DNA from: Phaeotremella fagi
Lineage: Eukaryota; Basidiomycota; Tremellomycetes; Tremellales; Phaeotremellaceae
Length of the DNA stretch: 64,000 nucleotides
Direction: 5' to 3'
NCBI GenBank assembly: GCA_001599715.1
Contig: BCHU01000011.1
Span: 620,001-684,000, forward strand
Numbering within the stretch: the first letter of the stretch is position 1; each line of letters starts with the position of its first letter. This document shows positions 26,240-36,937 of this stretch, one piece after another. A model generated the notes under the pieces. It had not been told where the DNA came from and ran no database searches. It saw only the letters and a list, made by a program, of their open reading frames with translations. Both the position numbers and the translations under genes were made by a program.

Positions 26240-27187
26240 CTAATAAACCCATTCAACACTCCAACTCCTCTTCCAACCCAAACCCCTCCACAAACCCTCA
26301 CTGCCCAAATTCCCATCCATCACACAAACATACCCCAAACCCCTAACCTCAAGTAATCTAAAATACGTGACAACCCTAGCTAAACCCCTTCGACGATATT
26401 CCGGGATAGTGTATAAAGCCCCTTGGGCACCGTCTGTATGAGTGACTATCCAACTGACTGCTTGACCTGATTTCGTTCGTAGGACTGTTGTATATTTCAT
26501 TCTGGATTCGTAATATTCGATAGGTCTGTGTACGTCGCATGTAGATTGAATCTAATCAAATGCTCATTCATCAGCCAAAGAGTCAAACGTGGTGGAATGA
26601 CTTTAACGTACGATCTCTAAATCCTCTGGTTTACTTTTATCAACTACCAAATCATCTGGAACCCCAATCTCCTGCAAAGTCTCAGAATCAGGAGCCAACC
26701 AATACCAATAAGTAGGTTTCTTCTCCAATCCCCAAGCCCCACGTAAAGCCTCAGTAAACCTCGAATCCAATCCACCGACTTTAACCAACCCCCCACCCAT
26801 CCTCTTCTTATACTCATCCAACGAACCCACTACCAACCCAACCTCTTCATCTTTCAACTTGGATCCATTATCCAATGGTACAGATTCTAACGAACAGAAA
26901 ACTCTGATTTGATCGGTTAAGGGTGAAGGTAGTTGGATGATCACTATCCATATTTCTGGTAGGGATTCTAGGGATTCGAAATTCGTATAGCAAGGTGAGA
27001 GGTTATCGTTGGAGGTGATCGTTCCGTAGATTTGTAGGGATTTTGGTAAATGTTTTTCTATCAGGGGTAAGAGTGTTTTGGGTTCGTGCGTGTAGAGCAT
27101 TCTGTTTATGAGATGATTGTCTGTCGAAGAACGTCTACAAATCACCAGAATTTTCAAGTATGTTCATGTCACTCGATACGTAGACAT
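26240..27187 (-). CDS. GNAT-family acyltransferase (glycine N-acyltransferase-like)
   Basis: Cytosolic acyl-CoA-dependent N-acyltransferase candidate of about 280 residues. The C-terminal exon holds the GNAT core: SGQAVSWIVTHTDGAQGALY, then YTIPEYRRRGLARVVTYF (the acyl-CoA-binding R/Q-x-x-G-x-G/A loop) and GLGYVCVMDGNLGSEGLW. The N-terminal half (THEPKTLLPLIEKHLPKSLQ) resembles the glycine-acyltransferase-like arrangement. The main intron (GTACGT...GATTAG, 26555-26620) joins in frame at IQSTCDVHRPIEYYESRMK. The first exon is probably tiny, ATG 27187 MST followed by a 45-base intron, because no ATG precedes the coding stretch in frame; this start is uncertain. Substrate unknown. Confidence 0.65.
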
Positions 27188-27494
27188 TTTCTCGCTCAAA
27201 CCCGATCAATCCACATGGATCAGATTCTCAAGTCTTATCAGAGGTAAGGAGTCAACAGAACCGCATCTTCGGTGAAACGCATTCATAATGGTATCAACTA
27301 CGGAGATAAGGATACGTAAGAGAAGAACCAATCCCGTCTACCTTCCCATCTTTCTCCCACCCAATCTAATTCCAAACAACCAGCTTCAATCCTAAAAAAT
27401 AAAACAACGAAAAGAATGTAAATGCGAAAATAGAATTTAGTCTTTGTCAAATCGAAAAGGTTTAATTAATCTATTTGAACAAAAAAAAAACCTC
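27188..27494. other. Intergenic region between GNAT start and glutamine synthetase end
   Basis: 307 bases containing the upstream region of the GNAT gene and the 3' untranslated end of glutamine synthetase. A/T-rich near 27400-27490; no gene supported. Confidence 0.35.
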
Positions 27495-28747
27495 TTAAGC
27501 GTTAAGGAGAGTGGTTTCAACAAGAATGGCGGTGACACGGTATGGGTCAATGTTGGAAGCTGGACGACGATCTTCAAGATAACCGTAACCTTGTTGACCG
27601 ACGTGACGTGGGATACGAATGGAGGCACCACGGTTAGCGACACCGGCTGAGAAAGTGGTCATGTTGGCAGTTTCGTGTTTACCGGTTAATCTTTGATCGT
27701 TGTCTTCACCGTAGACAGCAATGTGTTCAAGATGACGTTTCTCAAGTTTCTTGATAGCGTCTTCGATAGCTGCCATACCTTTACCTGGGGTACGCATGAG
27801 TTTGGTGGAGAAGTTGGAGTGACAACCGGCACCGTTCCAATCACCTTTGAGAGGTTTGGGGTGGAGAGATGGTTTGATTCCCCATTCTTCACCGATACGG
27901 AGAAGGAGGAAACGAGCCATCCAGAGATGATCACCGAGTTCGATACCTTCACATGGACCGACTTGGAATTCCCATTGAGATGGCATGACTTCAGCGTTGA
28001 TACCTGAGATCTTGACACCGGCGTAAAGACAAGCGCGCTGGGATTGGGTCAATAAACGAGCAACGGTTTAAGAAAAAGTCACACTCACGTAATGAGCTTC
28101 AATGAAATCACGAGCAAAGACTTTACCAGCACCGACACCACAGTAGTAAGGACCTTGAGGACCTGGGAAACCCCCCTTGGGCCAGCCAAAGACTTGTCCA
28201 TCAGCGTCGAACAAGGTGTATTCTTGTTCGAGACCGAACCATGGTTCATGTTCTTTAGCGGCATCCATAACCTTCTTACAGTGAGCACGGTAGTTGGCGT
28301 GGTTGACGGTACCGTCGTTGTCGTAACATTCACAGAGGACGAGAATGTTAGCACCGCCACGGAAGGGGTCTTTGAAGATGGCAACGGGGCGCTGTAGTTG
28401 GGTCAATAAAGTTTTCAAACAGTTTTGACAGTAAGAGTATAGATCAACTTACGAGGAAGACATCAGAATCGTGACCTGGAGCTTGGTTGGTTGATGAACC
28501 GTCAAAGTTCCATTCTTTGAGTTCAGCAACTGATTTAGGTGCTGACTCTAAAGTCATGGTTTTACAACGCATACCTCCATCACCGTCGATCCAGATGTCT
28601 ACGAGGTAAAGTTAGTAAAACGAAGAATGAACAACTCGTGTGATAAGAAAAAACTATCTCACATTCAGCTTGAACTCTGGAACCTTGGTCGAGGGCGAGG
28701 TAGGGAGCAAGTAAATCAACTCTCTTGGTAGCGATTAAGTTGGACAT
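27495..28747 (-). CDS. GLN1: Glutamine synthetase
   Basis: Cytosolic ATP-dependent ligase making glutamine from glutamate and ammonium (EC 6.3.1.2). Four exons give about 360 residues, normal for eukaryotic GSII. It starts [19 protein letters not shown]; exon 2 has [19 protein letters not shown] (the conserved FDGSST); exon 3 has [18 protein letters not shown] and [15 protein letters not shown]; exon 4 has [30 protein letters not shown] (glutamate-binding region), the flap region and RGASIRIPR, ending VETTLLNA. All active-site blocks appear intact. The product links to glutamate decarboxylase elsewhere in the window only by shared metabolite. Two GATA-type motifs upstream suggest nitrogen control. 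Confidence 0.97.
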
Positions 28748-29110
28748 GACTGTTGTTATGGTTTGTGGTTATATGTGAATGGAGTTGTTATGCATCCAGT
28801 GCGTTGAGAAGAGTGGTAAGGTAGTTGTTTAAAGAACAACGATGGAAGTTGAGTGAGAGTGAGTAGATAGGATGGATACAGGGAAAACAGCGAGTCGGTT
28901 AAAAGAGAGGGAAAAAAAGGGAAAAAACGAATTCCGTCATTAGCATTCAGACCATTTGCGGGTGGTTGGAGTAAACATACCTGTTTATATATGTTTTTTA
29001 TGTTTTTTTGAAAGAAAAAGGAAATGAGAAAATGAGAAAAGATGATAAAAAAGAGGAAGGAAATGGATTGGAATTAGGTTAAATGGGATTGGGGTAGGCA
29101 GTGCTGAGAG

Positions 29111-29116
29111 AGATAA
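29111..29116 (+). promoter_or_regulatory. GATA-type motif (AGATAA)
   Basis: AGATAA core in the GLN1 upstream region, about 365 bases from the start codon. Fungal nitrogen GATA factors bind HGATAR, and glutamine synthetase is a classic target; occupancy is inferred. Confidence 0.3.
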
Positions 29117-29340
29117 AGGAGGAGGTCAAAGCGCTGGTTAGGTTGATTTGGTTGGTTGATTGGTTACAGAGGGGAGGAGGGAGGAGGGAGTGGCACTGGG
29201 AATTCGGGGTAACTCTGTGATTGGTTAAAAATTATAATTACTACTTCGAGTAATTCTATGTAAAGTAACGGACCGGGTCAGACGGCGTGTCAGCCCGACT
29301 GCTCAATGTGCCACATTCAGTAAGGTTCCTGCGGAATCAA

Positions 29341-29347
29341 AGATAAG
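29341..29347 (+). promoter_or_regulatory. GATA-type motif (AGATAAG)
   Basis: Full AGATAAG consensus about 595 bases upstream of the glutamine synthetase start. It matches the HGATAR site of Gat1/AreA-type factors. It may act with the site at 29111. Confidence 0.35.
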
Positions 29348-29649
29348 ACCGAGTGGGGACAGACACAAGTAATTTGATTGGTTGATTCGGGTTTATACGG
29401 GAATTCAAAAACTGAAAGTGGCTTTGTGGCAGTAGATTTGCGCGACGGCGAGGGAACTGCGATTGAACTGTTCTTGTACAATTAGTGTACTTGCAACATA
29501 AGTACAAGATTCAACTGCAAATGGACAAGTGTAAGTATACGAGTACATCAATTATCCAAATAAAGTAGACATTGGAGAAAAAGGGTTATGAACAATATAA
29601 AGCGAAAATAACTACATAGGGAGAGATATAAATATGTAAAGAAGTACGT

Positions 29650-31747
29650 CTAAAGGAAGAAATGAACATCTCCTACATCAGTGAAACCGATGACTTTAGA
29701 ATGACCCGGAGGTGGTGGGTGATGATGATCTTTCTTTGGTCCCTTGGGTCCCTTGTGAGGTGGTGGTGGTGGACCACCTGGACCTTTATGTGGCGGTGGG
29801 GGNGGACCACCTGGTCCCTTGTGAGGAGGATGAGGACCGTCTGGACCTTTAGGGCCTTTAGGACCTTTAGGACCTTTATGAGGTGGTTCAGGCTTCTCGT
29901 CCTCATCCTCTCCCTCATCCTCATGTTGTCCAGGTAACGGGAAAGGTAATTTCCAATCCCTCTTCTCTTCACTTCCAACCCATTCTTCAACCTCCGTAGA
30001 GTTCTTCGAATGATTACCATGATGATGATGAGGGAATTCCACTAGACCAACAACGAATCCTCCTGGACCATCTACGACTTCCTTGAACAATTTGATATGT
30101 TTAGGTCCACCAGTTTTAACATCGACTGAACCGACTTTGGTACCGGCTTTGAAAAGTCCTTTGAAGGATTTAGCGTGATGGATCTTGACTGAACCAATGT
30201 GTGAGATGGCTTTGGTGACTGAAGAAACGAATGGTGGTTGACTCTGGATGTGTAAGGTGATGTTACCTGTAGCTGAGAATGCACCGATGAAAGCTGGTTT
30301 GGGGGGACCGTGATGATGATGTTTCTTGGGTCCACCTTTGTGTGGTGGTGGTCCTGGTTTCTTACCCTTTGGACCTTTAGGACCTTTAGGTTTCTTTGGT
30401 CCTTTAGGTTCCTTGGGTTTCTCCTCATCCTCAGGGGAATCGTTTTCGAAAGACGGTTCATCGTGGTTGATCTCGACCATTTCCCATTCACCATCGAGTT
30501 CCTCGTCGACCTCTTGTACATGACGACGAGCGAATGGCCACCAAGATTTCTTCTTTTCATCATGACCATGACCATGACGGTGGGGTTTGAATTCCTCATC
30601 GTCATCTTCCTCATGATGTTTACCGTGTTTACCATGATGTTTGGGTTTGGATTCATCATCGTTCTCCTCGTGATGAGCATGTTTACCACCCTTGTGAGCA
30701 TGGTGATGAACGTGTTCGTCATCGAAAGAAATGGATTTGTTGTGATGAGGTCCATGAGGGAAAGTACCGTTATGGTGATGAGGGAACGAACCGTTTCGGT
30801 GGTGAGGATGGAATGAAGGTTTAACAGCAATAGTGGCGTTGATGTCACCAGTGATAGTCTTGAGTATCAATACCTTGGAGACGTTGAAACTTCCACCGAT
30901 GGTACCAGTGTTGGTCTTGACTTTAACGTGTTTACCAACCATTGTTGGAAGAACTACATCGCCTTCGGCTTTGAGGGAAAACCTGTCGAAGGTGATGTCA
31001 GATGCTGAAGGGTGGAGTTCCAGGGATGAAGCTGAGAGATGAAGATGGGGTAAAGCTTTGAATGATTCGGGAACAACGATGTGAATAACATGAGCTGCGA
31101 TTGATGACTCCTACACCACTGGTCAGTTAAACCCTTCGGGTCAGAACAAAACAACATACAGGAATAGAAACGGAATCATAATGACGAGTCGAAGCTAACT
31201 GAACATCCTCCATAACTAACTCCTCACCAACCCAAACGGATTCAACAACGATTTGCGCAGCATCACCTCGGGAGATGACGACACGACCATCGAAGTTGAC
31301 TTTGATTTCTTTAGAGAAATCAATAGGAAGCGAAGCGTTGGCAGTCAATCCTTGATCAATTGATGAAGAAGCGATTGGGTTCTCATAAGATGCTGATGTG
31401 AATGTTGGCTAAAAAAAACAATGAAAAAAGTTAATGACTGCGGAAAGATAACACCCAAAAAAACGTCGATTTTAACTTACCTTTTCGTGTTTACCACAAT
31501 GACGGAAACCATGATGACCAACAGAGACGGCATGGAAAGAGATCAAACCGATAGCAGCCAACCCAAGAACTTTCTTAGTCTTCGATAAACCGTTAACACG
31601 ATTCTGTAAACGTGAATAAACAGTTGGTTCGCCACCTAATCGTAAACCTGAAGTTGATACGTCGAATGAATCACTTGAAGAACGAGGTGAAGAGGGAGAT
31701 TTCTCATCTGTATATTTAGGTAGGAGTGGGTCGTTGATTGTTGACAT
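29650..31747 (-). CDS. Membrane-anchored His-rich, collagen-like protein
   Basis: About 650 residues, three exons. A cytosolic N-terminus (MSTINDPLLPKYTDEKSPSS, Ser-rich) leads to one membrane helix KKVLGLAAIGLISFHAVSVG, predicting a type II membrane protein. Then come alternating beta-strand segments (KVNFDGRVVISRGDAAQIVV; VLILKTITGDINATI; AFSATGNITLHIQ) resembling the repeated strands of DUF4097-type adhesin beta-solenoids, interrupted by long low-complexity inserts: His-rich (HHHAHKGGKHAHHEE; HHGKHGKHHEEDDDEE), collagen-like KGPKGPKGP repeats and Pro-rich HKGPGGPPPPPHKGP. Several N-x-S/T sites favour a cell-wall-facing side. It ends KVIGFTDVGDVHFFL. The base at 29803 is an uncalled n. Basidiomycete-type surface protein; metal binding through His runs is inference only. 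Confidence 0.75.
29842..29880 (-). repeat. 9-base repeat coding Lys-Gly-Pro
   Basis: Near-identical nonamer units (ggaccttta on the plus strand) coding K-G-P in the His-rich gene. A second set lies at 30368-30413. Likely unstable in copy number. Confidence 0.6.
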
Positions 31748-32506
31748 GGTGTCGTGTTTGTTTATTAAAAAGAAAAGAAGGAAAAAGAGTTGTTCGGGAA
31801 GAAGTGGTTATATGTAAGTTCTTGGTCCAAAGTCACTAAGTTCAAATGACAGCTGTGTCCGTGTAAAGCACAGTATTACACAGTAAATTGAGTAATGGAT
31901 TTCGACACTTGAACGGCTAGCGTGGTTTGATTTTGGTTTGATCGTATTTCGGTAGGGAACGTTAAATTTTTCTTCCAGTAAGTTAAGTCGTTTTTCCTGA
32001 GAATGTTAAAGCACAAGTATGCCAAGTTGTAAATGAATTATATTTAACTACGCATGGAAAAAGAATAAAGAGAGGTAGAGTTAGAAAGGAGGAAAAGAGA
32101 AAAACAAAAAAACTCACTGCGGAAACAGTCAAGAGCTATTTATTGTCGCAGCTCGGCAGAGATACCAAAGTCTCTCATTTTATCCCATCCAATCCAGATA
32201 TCTCTATTTGCGCAGTTAAGAGACCTCGTAGGTTCCTAGCTGCGCCATCGAAGACGGTACTCCATCCAAAGTACATAACGTTAGAGTAACGCAACTACTA
32301 AGTTTACGTCTGAGTCGAGCGGGTCATAGATATGAATTCAAATTCGGTAGAAAGGATGATTATCGTAATATTACAGAGAAAGCACAGAGATACAGTTGAG
32401 ACGCATGAATCTATCAAATAGCCAATCGACCAATACCCAAACCAACAAAAACTAAGTCAAACTGATGTTAGCGCAGCGTATTATTATTACTGTAAATATA
32501 AATTGA
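31748..32506. other. Intergenic region, no gene seen
   Basis: About 760 bases upstream of the His-rich gene and downstream of the DMAC1-like gene. It should hold the promoter of the former. AT-rich and purine runs at 32060-32110; a stretch at 32195-32300 has partial likeness to 5S rRNA but does not fold convincingly. Nothing else found. Confidence 0.4.
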
Positions 32507-32790
32507 CTACACACCAACACCCAATAAAGCAGTAACCTTGCCCGCAATCAAAGGAGAACCCCTCGGTCTGATTTTCCGAAATGTACCCTGCTGCTGAGCG
32601 ATGTAGAGAGCGTATATCCCTATCCCACTGAACGTTGCTGCTCCTGTCAAACGACATGCTCTGATTTTCGTTAGTTTAGAACTGTGATATTATCGTAATA
32701 CTTAGTGTTTTGGTCGACTTACAGACAATCTTGAAATTTATTTTCAGCTTTTGTGGTTTCTGACATTCTGGTTTTTGTAGATGATTCCAT
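32507..32790 (-). CDS. DMAC1-like (DUF4536) mitochondrial small membrane protein
   Basis: Two short exons, about 73 residues. ATG 32790 gives MESSTKTRMSETTKAENKFQ; intron 32661-32722 (GTAAGT...AATCAG, with an ACTAAC branch) joins in frame to the family motif DCLACRLTGAATFSGIGIYA, then GTFRKIRPRGSPLIAGKV and TALLGVGV before TAG. The DCLxCRLxGxxxFxGxGxY pattern and two small-residue-rich hydrophobic segments match DUF4536, the family of DMAC1/TMEM261, which helps assemble the distal membrane arm of complex I in animals. A second Met at residue 9 could be the true start. Divergent from the phospholipase gene, 249 bases between starts. Confidence 0.7.
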
Positions 32791-33039
32791 GACGAGTTGG
32801 CCTGGTTTTATGGTCCAATATGTCTATGATAATGTACAAGTCTAAGCAAGTCTACGAGTCCTAGGATAGTTGAGTTGATTACAAAATGTATGCATATGCT
32901 TATAACAATGCATCTAGAATTTCGTCAAGCTAATTAAGATGATCACGTGAACATTGTTTGGTTCTTCGATCTCATGATCTGATCATCGATCAACCTTTCA
33001 TCTCTGGACATTCATTCATACCACAATGAAATCAATGAA

Positions 33040-34442
33040 ATGCTACTTATATCACTAACAACAATCCTCCTTCTAACCATCCAACCGACCAAATCCCAAT
33101 ACCCAATTCTACCAGGTCACTACGTTCCATTCAAAGACCTGAACCAATGTCCAAAACTAACAACACGTCCAACCCCCAAAACAGCTAATGACATGTAAGC
33201 CATCGTCATCTATTTTGCGCTGACCAAAATCCAGTCGACCAGATGATTTCAAAGTAGTAATAGCTTTAGGAGATTCTGTCACCGCTGGATTCCTAGCTAA
33301 ATCGTCTACTGCTATTCATAAAGGCCATCGTCACCGTCAACAACAAGAACCGTTAGGGTTAGGTTTCGGTTTCGGTTTCAGTTTCAACGAAGATCGAGGT
33401 GTATCATACGCGATCGGCAATGACGATTCTGCTATCACCATACCAAACATTTTAAAAAATTATGGAAACGTCATTGGAGGTTCGAGCGGTTCACATCCAG
33501 GAGTCTGTCCAGGTTGTCCGCACCCTTCAACGGACGGTTTCAACGCTGCGATAAGTGGGAGTGTCAGTGCTAATCTCGTTAATCAAGTCAGAGGTGAGTT
33601 TTTTGGTGGTCTGGAATTAATTGATAGATGTGTTACCGAGGGTTAAAGCTTTGAAGTTGGATCGACAGTGGAAATATGTTAATTTGGGGATTGGGGCTAA
33701 TGATATTGTGAGGTTTATTCTTTTGGGGGGACAGGACTGATTTCGAAATAGTGTGCTTTTTGCTTGTCGAATGCTACACTTGGCGCTGAGGAGTTTGCTG
33801 GGAATATCAAAGCGGCTATTGAGGAGTTGGATCTGTGTAGGTCTAACATGTTAAAACGTCTTGCTTACAATATTAGCCAATACCATAGTGAATATCAGTG
33901 AGTCATCTAAATGAACATAAACACCATATTCAATAACTAAAACACCCCCCTAGTCGGACTGTTTAAAGTCTCAGATATCTATTCCCTAACCCTACTCTCA
34001 CCGCATTGTTTCCCCCATATCCTCCCTCACCTCCCAATAGAATGCTCATGTGCGTTCATACCAGGACCAGCGGGTGATTACACCCGTAAGAAAATGGATG
34101 AACTGGGAGAAGCGTTCGATGAAGCTGTGAGAAAGATGATACAAGAATGGCCGAGATCTGAGATGAATGATTTCGGGATAACCTGGCAACCTGGGAGTGT
34201 AATTGATTTAGTCAATTATCCGGTGGAAGCTTTGAGTGGAGTTGATTGTTTTCATCCGAGTGTTTTGGCTCATGAGAGGATGGCTGCGGGGATATGGAAT
34301 CGATTGACTTTGTCTCTTGTAAGGTTATTGGGTGTTTCCATGCTGATTTAAGGTCGAACGTACTATCCCTATTCAATGGGAGGATGAAGTCTGGGTAAGA
34401 TGTTTAGAAGAAGATGATAGGGTTAAAGTGTGGTTGGACTGA
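33040..34442 (+). CDS. Secreted GDSL/SGNH phospholipase B1-like lipase
   Basis: About 380 residues, six exons. It starts ATG 33040 with a signal peptide MLLISLTTILLLTIQPTKSQ; an ATG at 33025 in another frame stops soon. SGNH blocks are all present: GDSVTAGF (nucleophile Ser), Gly in block II, GANDI in block III (33696-33712), and DCFHPS (catalytic Asp/His) at 34245. Context around FKVVIALGDSVTAGFLAK and LLSPHCFPHI matches the PLB1/phospholipase-B-like branch of the GDSL family. Introns are 35-60 bases. The last exon, after AAG at 34350, encodes VERTIPIQWEDEVWVRCL and ends VKVWLD. It probably hydrolyses extracellular phospholipid or ester substrates. A GGTTTC hexamer repeat adds a GFGFGFSFN insert near 33360. 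Confidence 0.8.
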
Positions 34443-34505
34443 ACGGATCTGGCATCGCATCGGGGGTTGTAATATCATAGCATCGTGAACATTTTGTACA
34501 ATCAA

Positions 34506-35140
34506 TCATAATTTTGTATTCAACGCAGGCATCATTCGGACTTCTCTACCTTCGTTTCGTGCGTGTTGTTGAAGTCTGCGGGGGGTTGTTAGGTATACTG
34601 AACAAAGGATGAAAACTAACTTTTTGAGTAAAGGTGAATCAGCCCATCGGGGAGGTGGTTCCTTCTTCTGAACACTCCAATAATAAATATCCCAATCTGG
34701 TTCATCGAGTAACTAATAGTTTTAATCAGTGAACAAACAACAAGTCAATGTTAATTGAAACAGACCTTATCAAACTCCCTCATCTCATCTCCATCCATCG
34801 ACCCCAAAAAATCCCGTGCAAAAGTAGCCAAGATCAAATCAGTCTCCAAAGTCCCCCGTTTCCTAGTCTGATAAACCAATCGAGCCCGTAAAGTACTGTC
34901 ACTCTCACCAGTCCGATCTAAAGGTGAAGGTAAAGCCCATTCCTCATGTTCAGATAGTTTATCGGTCTGGTTGGTATTGGAAACGTTTATACTTCTCGAA
35001 GCTAGAGCTGCTAGATCTGGATTTGAGAGGGGGAGCGGGAATGGGTCTTGAAATTTTTTAAGGTGGTTGGAGGTTTTCAGTGTTCTTTTGGAGAGGTTGG
35101 TTAGGTGTTTTAGGGATCTGAGGGATCTGGTTGCTGACAT
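34506..35140 (-). CDS. SDH5: Succinate dehydrogenase assembly factor 2 (SDHAF2/Sdh5)
   Basis: Mitochondrial factor that promotes covalent FAD attachment to the succinate dehydrogenase flavoprotein. Three exons, about 175 residues. Basic presequence [20 protein letters not shown]; then the family hallmark [20 protein letters not shown] followed by [19 protein letters not shown]; exon 2 gives [20 protein letters not shown] (the conserved W-x-x-Y-W-x-x-x-K segment); the last exon ends [16 protein letters not shown] before TGA at 34506. The introns (34705-34766 and 34534-34581) use CTGATT/CTAAC branch sites. All family landmarks are intact. Divergent from the gene at 35372 with 231 bases between starts. 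Confidence 0.92.
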
Positions 35141-35371
35141 CTTTGTTTTGTTGTTGGAGATATGAAGTAGATTATTTCGATCTTAATATCTGTTACAACT
35201 TTTTGATCGGAGAATATAGGAAGGTTGAATGTTACGTAATTGCCACGTGTATTGACCTCATTTCACACTCCAATATATACTTCTGAGTTTGACTGGAATA
35301 ATCAATCAATCAAATCAATCTCGTCTTTCAACTTCTTTCTCCCCTCCTACTTCCAATTCTCATAACCAACA

Positions 35372-36730
35372 ATGCAATCAGATAAAATAGATCAAGGTTT
35401 AAAAGGTAACGCACATCTATATCACAGAGTATCAGAACTAACACCGGTAGACCTAACAACTCGATTAATGTCACTCGACCCGTATGTCCACTCTCCACCC
35501 ACTTCTTCACACACTAATTCCGCCTTCTCAGTGTCGAATACAATTCCGCAGTTAACATCTACTTCGAACCCAACGTCACATTCGATCGTGATCTCTTCCA
35601 TCTCCATGGTGCTACCAATTTCAAGAAGGCTTTAGTTTTCCGTGGTTTGTTCGCCAAGAAATCTGGTGTCAAGAATACTAAATGGGATGATAAGTGAGTT
35701 AACGCGTGATAGTAAGGTCGTCTGGTTGACTCGGTGCGTTTAGGAATTTGACTCTCTCGTATGATTATACTCGTACTTCGGTACTTGTTCCCTATCTACC
35801 TCATTGGGTTCCATTTGGGAAACAAATCACTTCGTTCACAGTCGATACTCAAGGAACTACTGTTCTTCATCTCAACGCTGATGAAGATGACAACAAATAC
35901 TACGTCACAAAAGTTGGAGACAGTCAACTCCCCAATCCTCCAGTCATTGGTTATTTGTGAGTAAAATCGTAGGTCACCCTCACTTACACCTAGACTCCTT
36001 CATATCCTCCGACCCCTCTTCAACCTCTTCGTCATAGTCGTCGCAACAATCGTTGGCTTCAATCATCGTCACCCCATTTCTCAAGGTATCATTCCATTCG
36101 CGATCGCAGCCCTCTACGAGACTGTTCATTTCACCGCTGCTTATCTTCAACTTATCAGTAGTAAACAAATGGCCGTTACTCAAAAATGGCAAAAGGATGC
36201 TGGAATCGATATGAGAGAGTAGGTTTTGGTTGAGGATTCGACTAATAACGTTTAGTATGGTCGCTAGAGCTAGATCCACCGCTCTTGAAACCCAAAGTAA
36301 CCTTGAATCAAGAGCTCGATCAGCTGGTATCCCAGTTGATGAATATAAATCCAAAGCCGGAGAACTCTACATCGAAGCTAAAACCCGTGGTACGTGAATT
36401 CATCTATAACGCTTTTTACCTAGCTAATTCGAATACTAGCTGAAGAGCTCGCAAACAAAGCTGAGGCTTATACCAAATCTACTAGAACTTCACCAGGTGC
36501 TCCAGTCAGTTCAATCGGTAATCCCAACATCATCAAGACTACCAAATTGGCGCCCCTTGGTCCAATCGAGGTTCCAACCGATAAACCCGACTTTGACAAA
36601 CCTACCAATGATGATGATATTCCCAAAACCCCACTCGGTGGACATGGTGGGTTAATAAAATGACTCGACTGACGTATTAGATCCCACTGCGGAAAACGCT
36701 TTCAGTTACGCTACCGCTGCTCAACCTTGA
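35372..36730 (+). CDS. NTF2/SnoaL-like domain membrane protein, unknown function
   Basis: About 350 residues, seven exons. Exon 1 starts MQSDKIDQGLKGNAHLYHRV; after an intron (GTATGT...TTCTCAG) comes VEYNSAVNIYFEPNVTFDRD, then YDYTRTSVLVPYLPHWVPFG and TTVLHLNADEDDNKYYVTKV: the cone-shaped NTF2/SnoaL-like pattern of YFxPNxxF and alternating strands. Then a hydrophobic region (LLHILRPLFNLFVIVVATIV and a second segment near 36100) followed by an Ala-rich charged helical part (ARARSTALETQSNLESRARS, AEELANKAEAYTKS) and a Pro/Asp-rich tail ending AFSYATAAQP. Similar layouts occur in basidiomycete hypothetical proteins; no function is known to me. Confidence 0.7.
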
Positions 36731-36937
36731 GTATATGAGAAATCCAACTAGTTATGTATATACGATCAGAATGGAGATTTAGATGGGAAGATTGGATTCG
36801 GAAAACAAGAATAAAATAGTTCATGTAGCGTTAGGGATATGCAATTTGTTACCTATATCGGTGTGTACCGAGTCATGTTCTCTGTAATTCAAAACGAGTA
36901 TTTTACTACAGTAATACGATACAAAGAATTGAAACGA

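Larger units (their letters stand above)
28748..29649 (-). promoter_or_regulatory. Upstream region of glutamine synthetase
   Basis: About 900 bases with no gene. It should carry the GLN1 promoter and leader: purine-rich on the plus strand (CT-rich in the gene sense), with an ACATACCTG segment (about 28975-28985) that looks like a splice donor of a 5' leader intron in minus orientation. Two GATA-type motifs lie at 29111 and 29341. Confidence 0.45.

Noticed and set aside
27693..28397. Plus-strand open frames inside glutamine synthetase
   Set aside because: Mirror frames of a highly biased coding region; glutamine synthetase itself is unambiguous on the minus strand.
30310..30816. 168-codon plus frame with repeated Met/Phe/Trp
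   Set aside because: Reverse of the His/Asp-codon-rich gene; the composition is an artefact of the repeats.
32190..32300. 5S rRNA-like stretch (ATCCCATCC ... GCGCAGTTAAG)
   Set aside because: It matches short 5S words but with insertions and no complete fold or terminator run; likely chance or very decayed.
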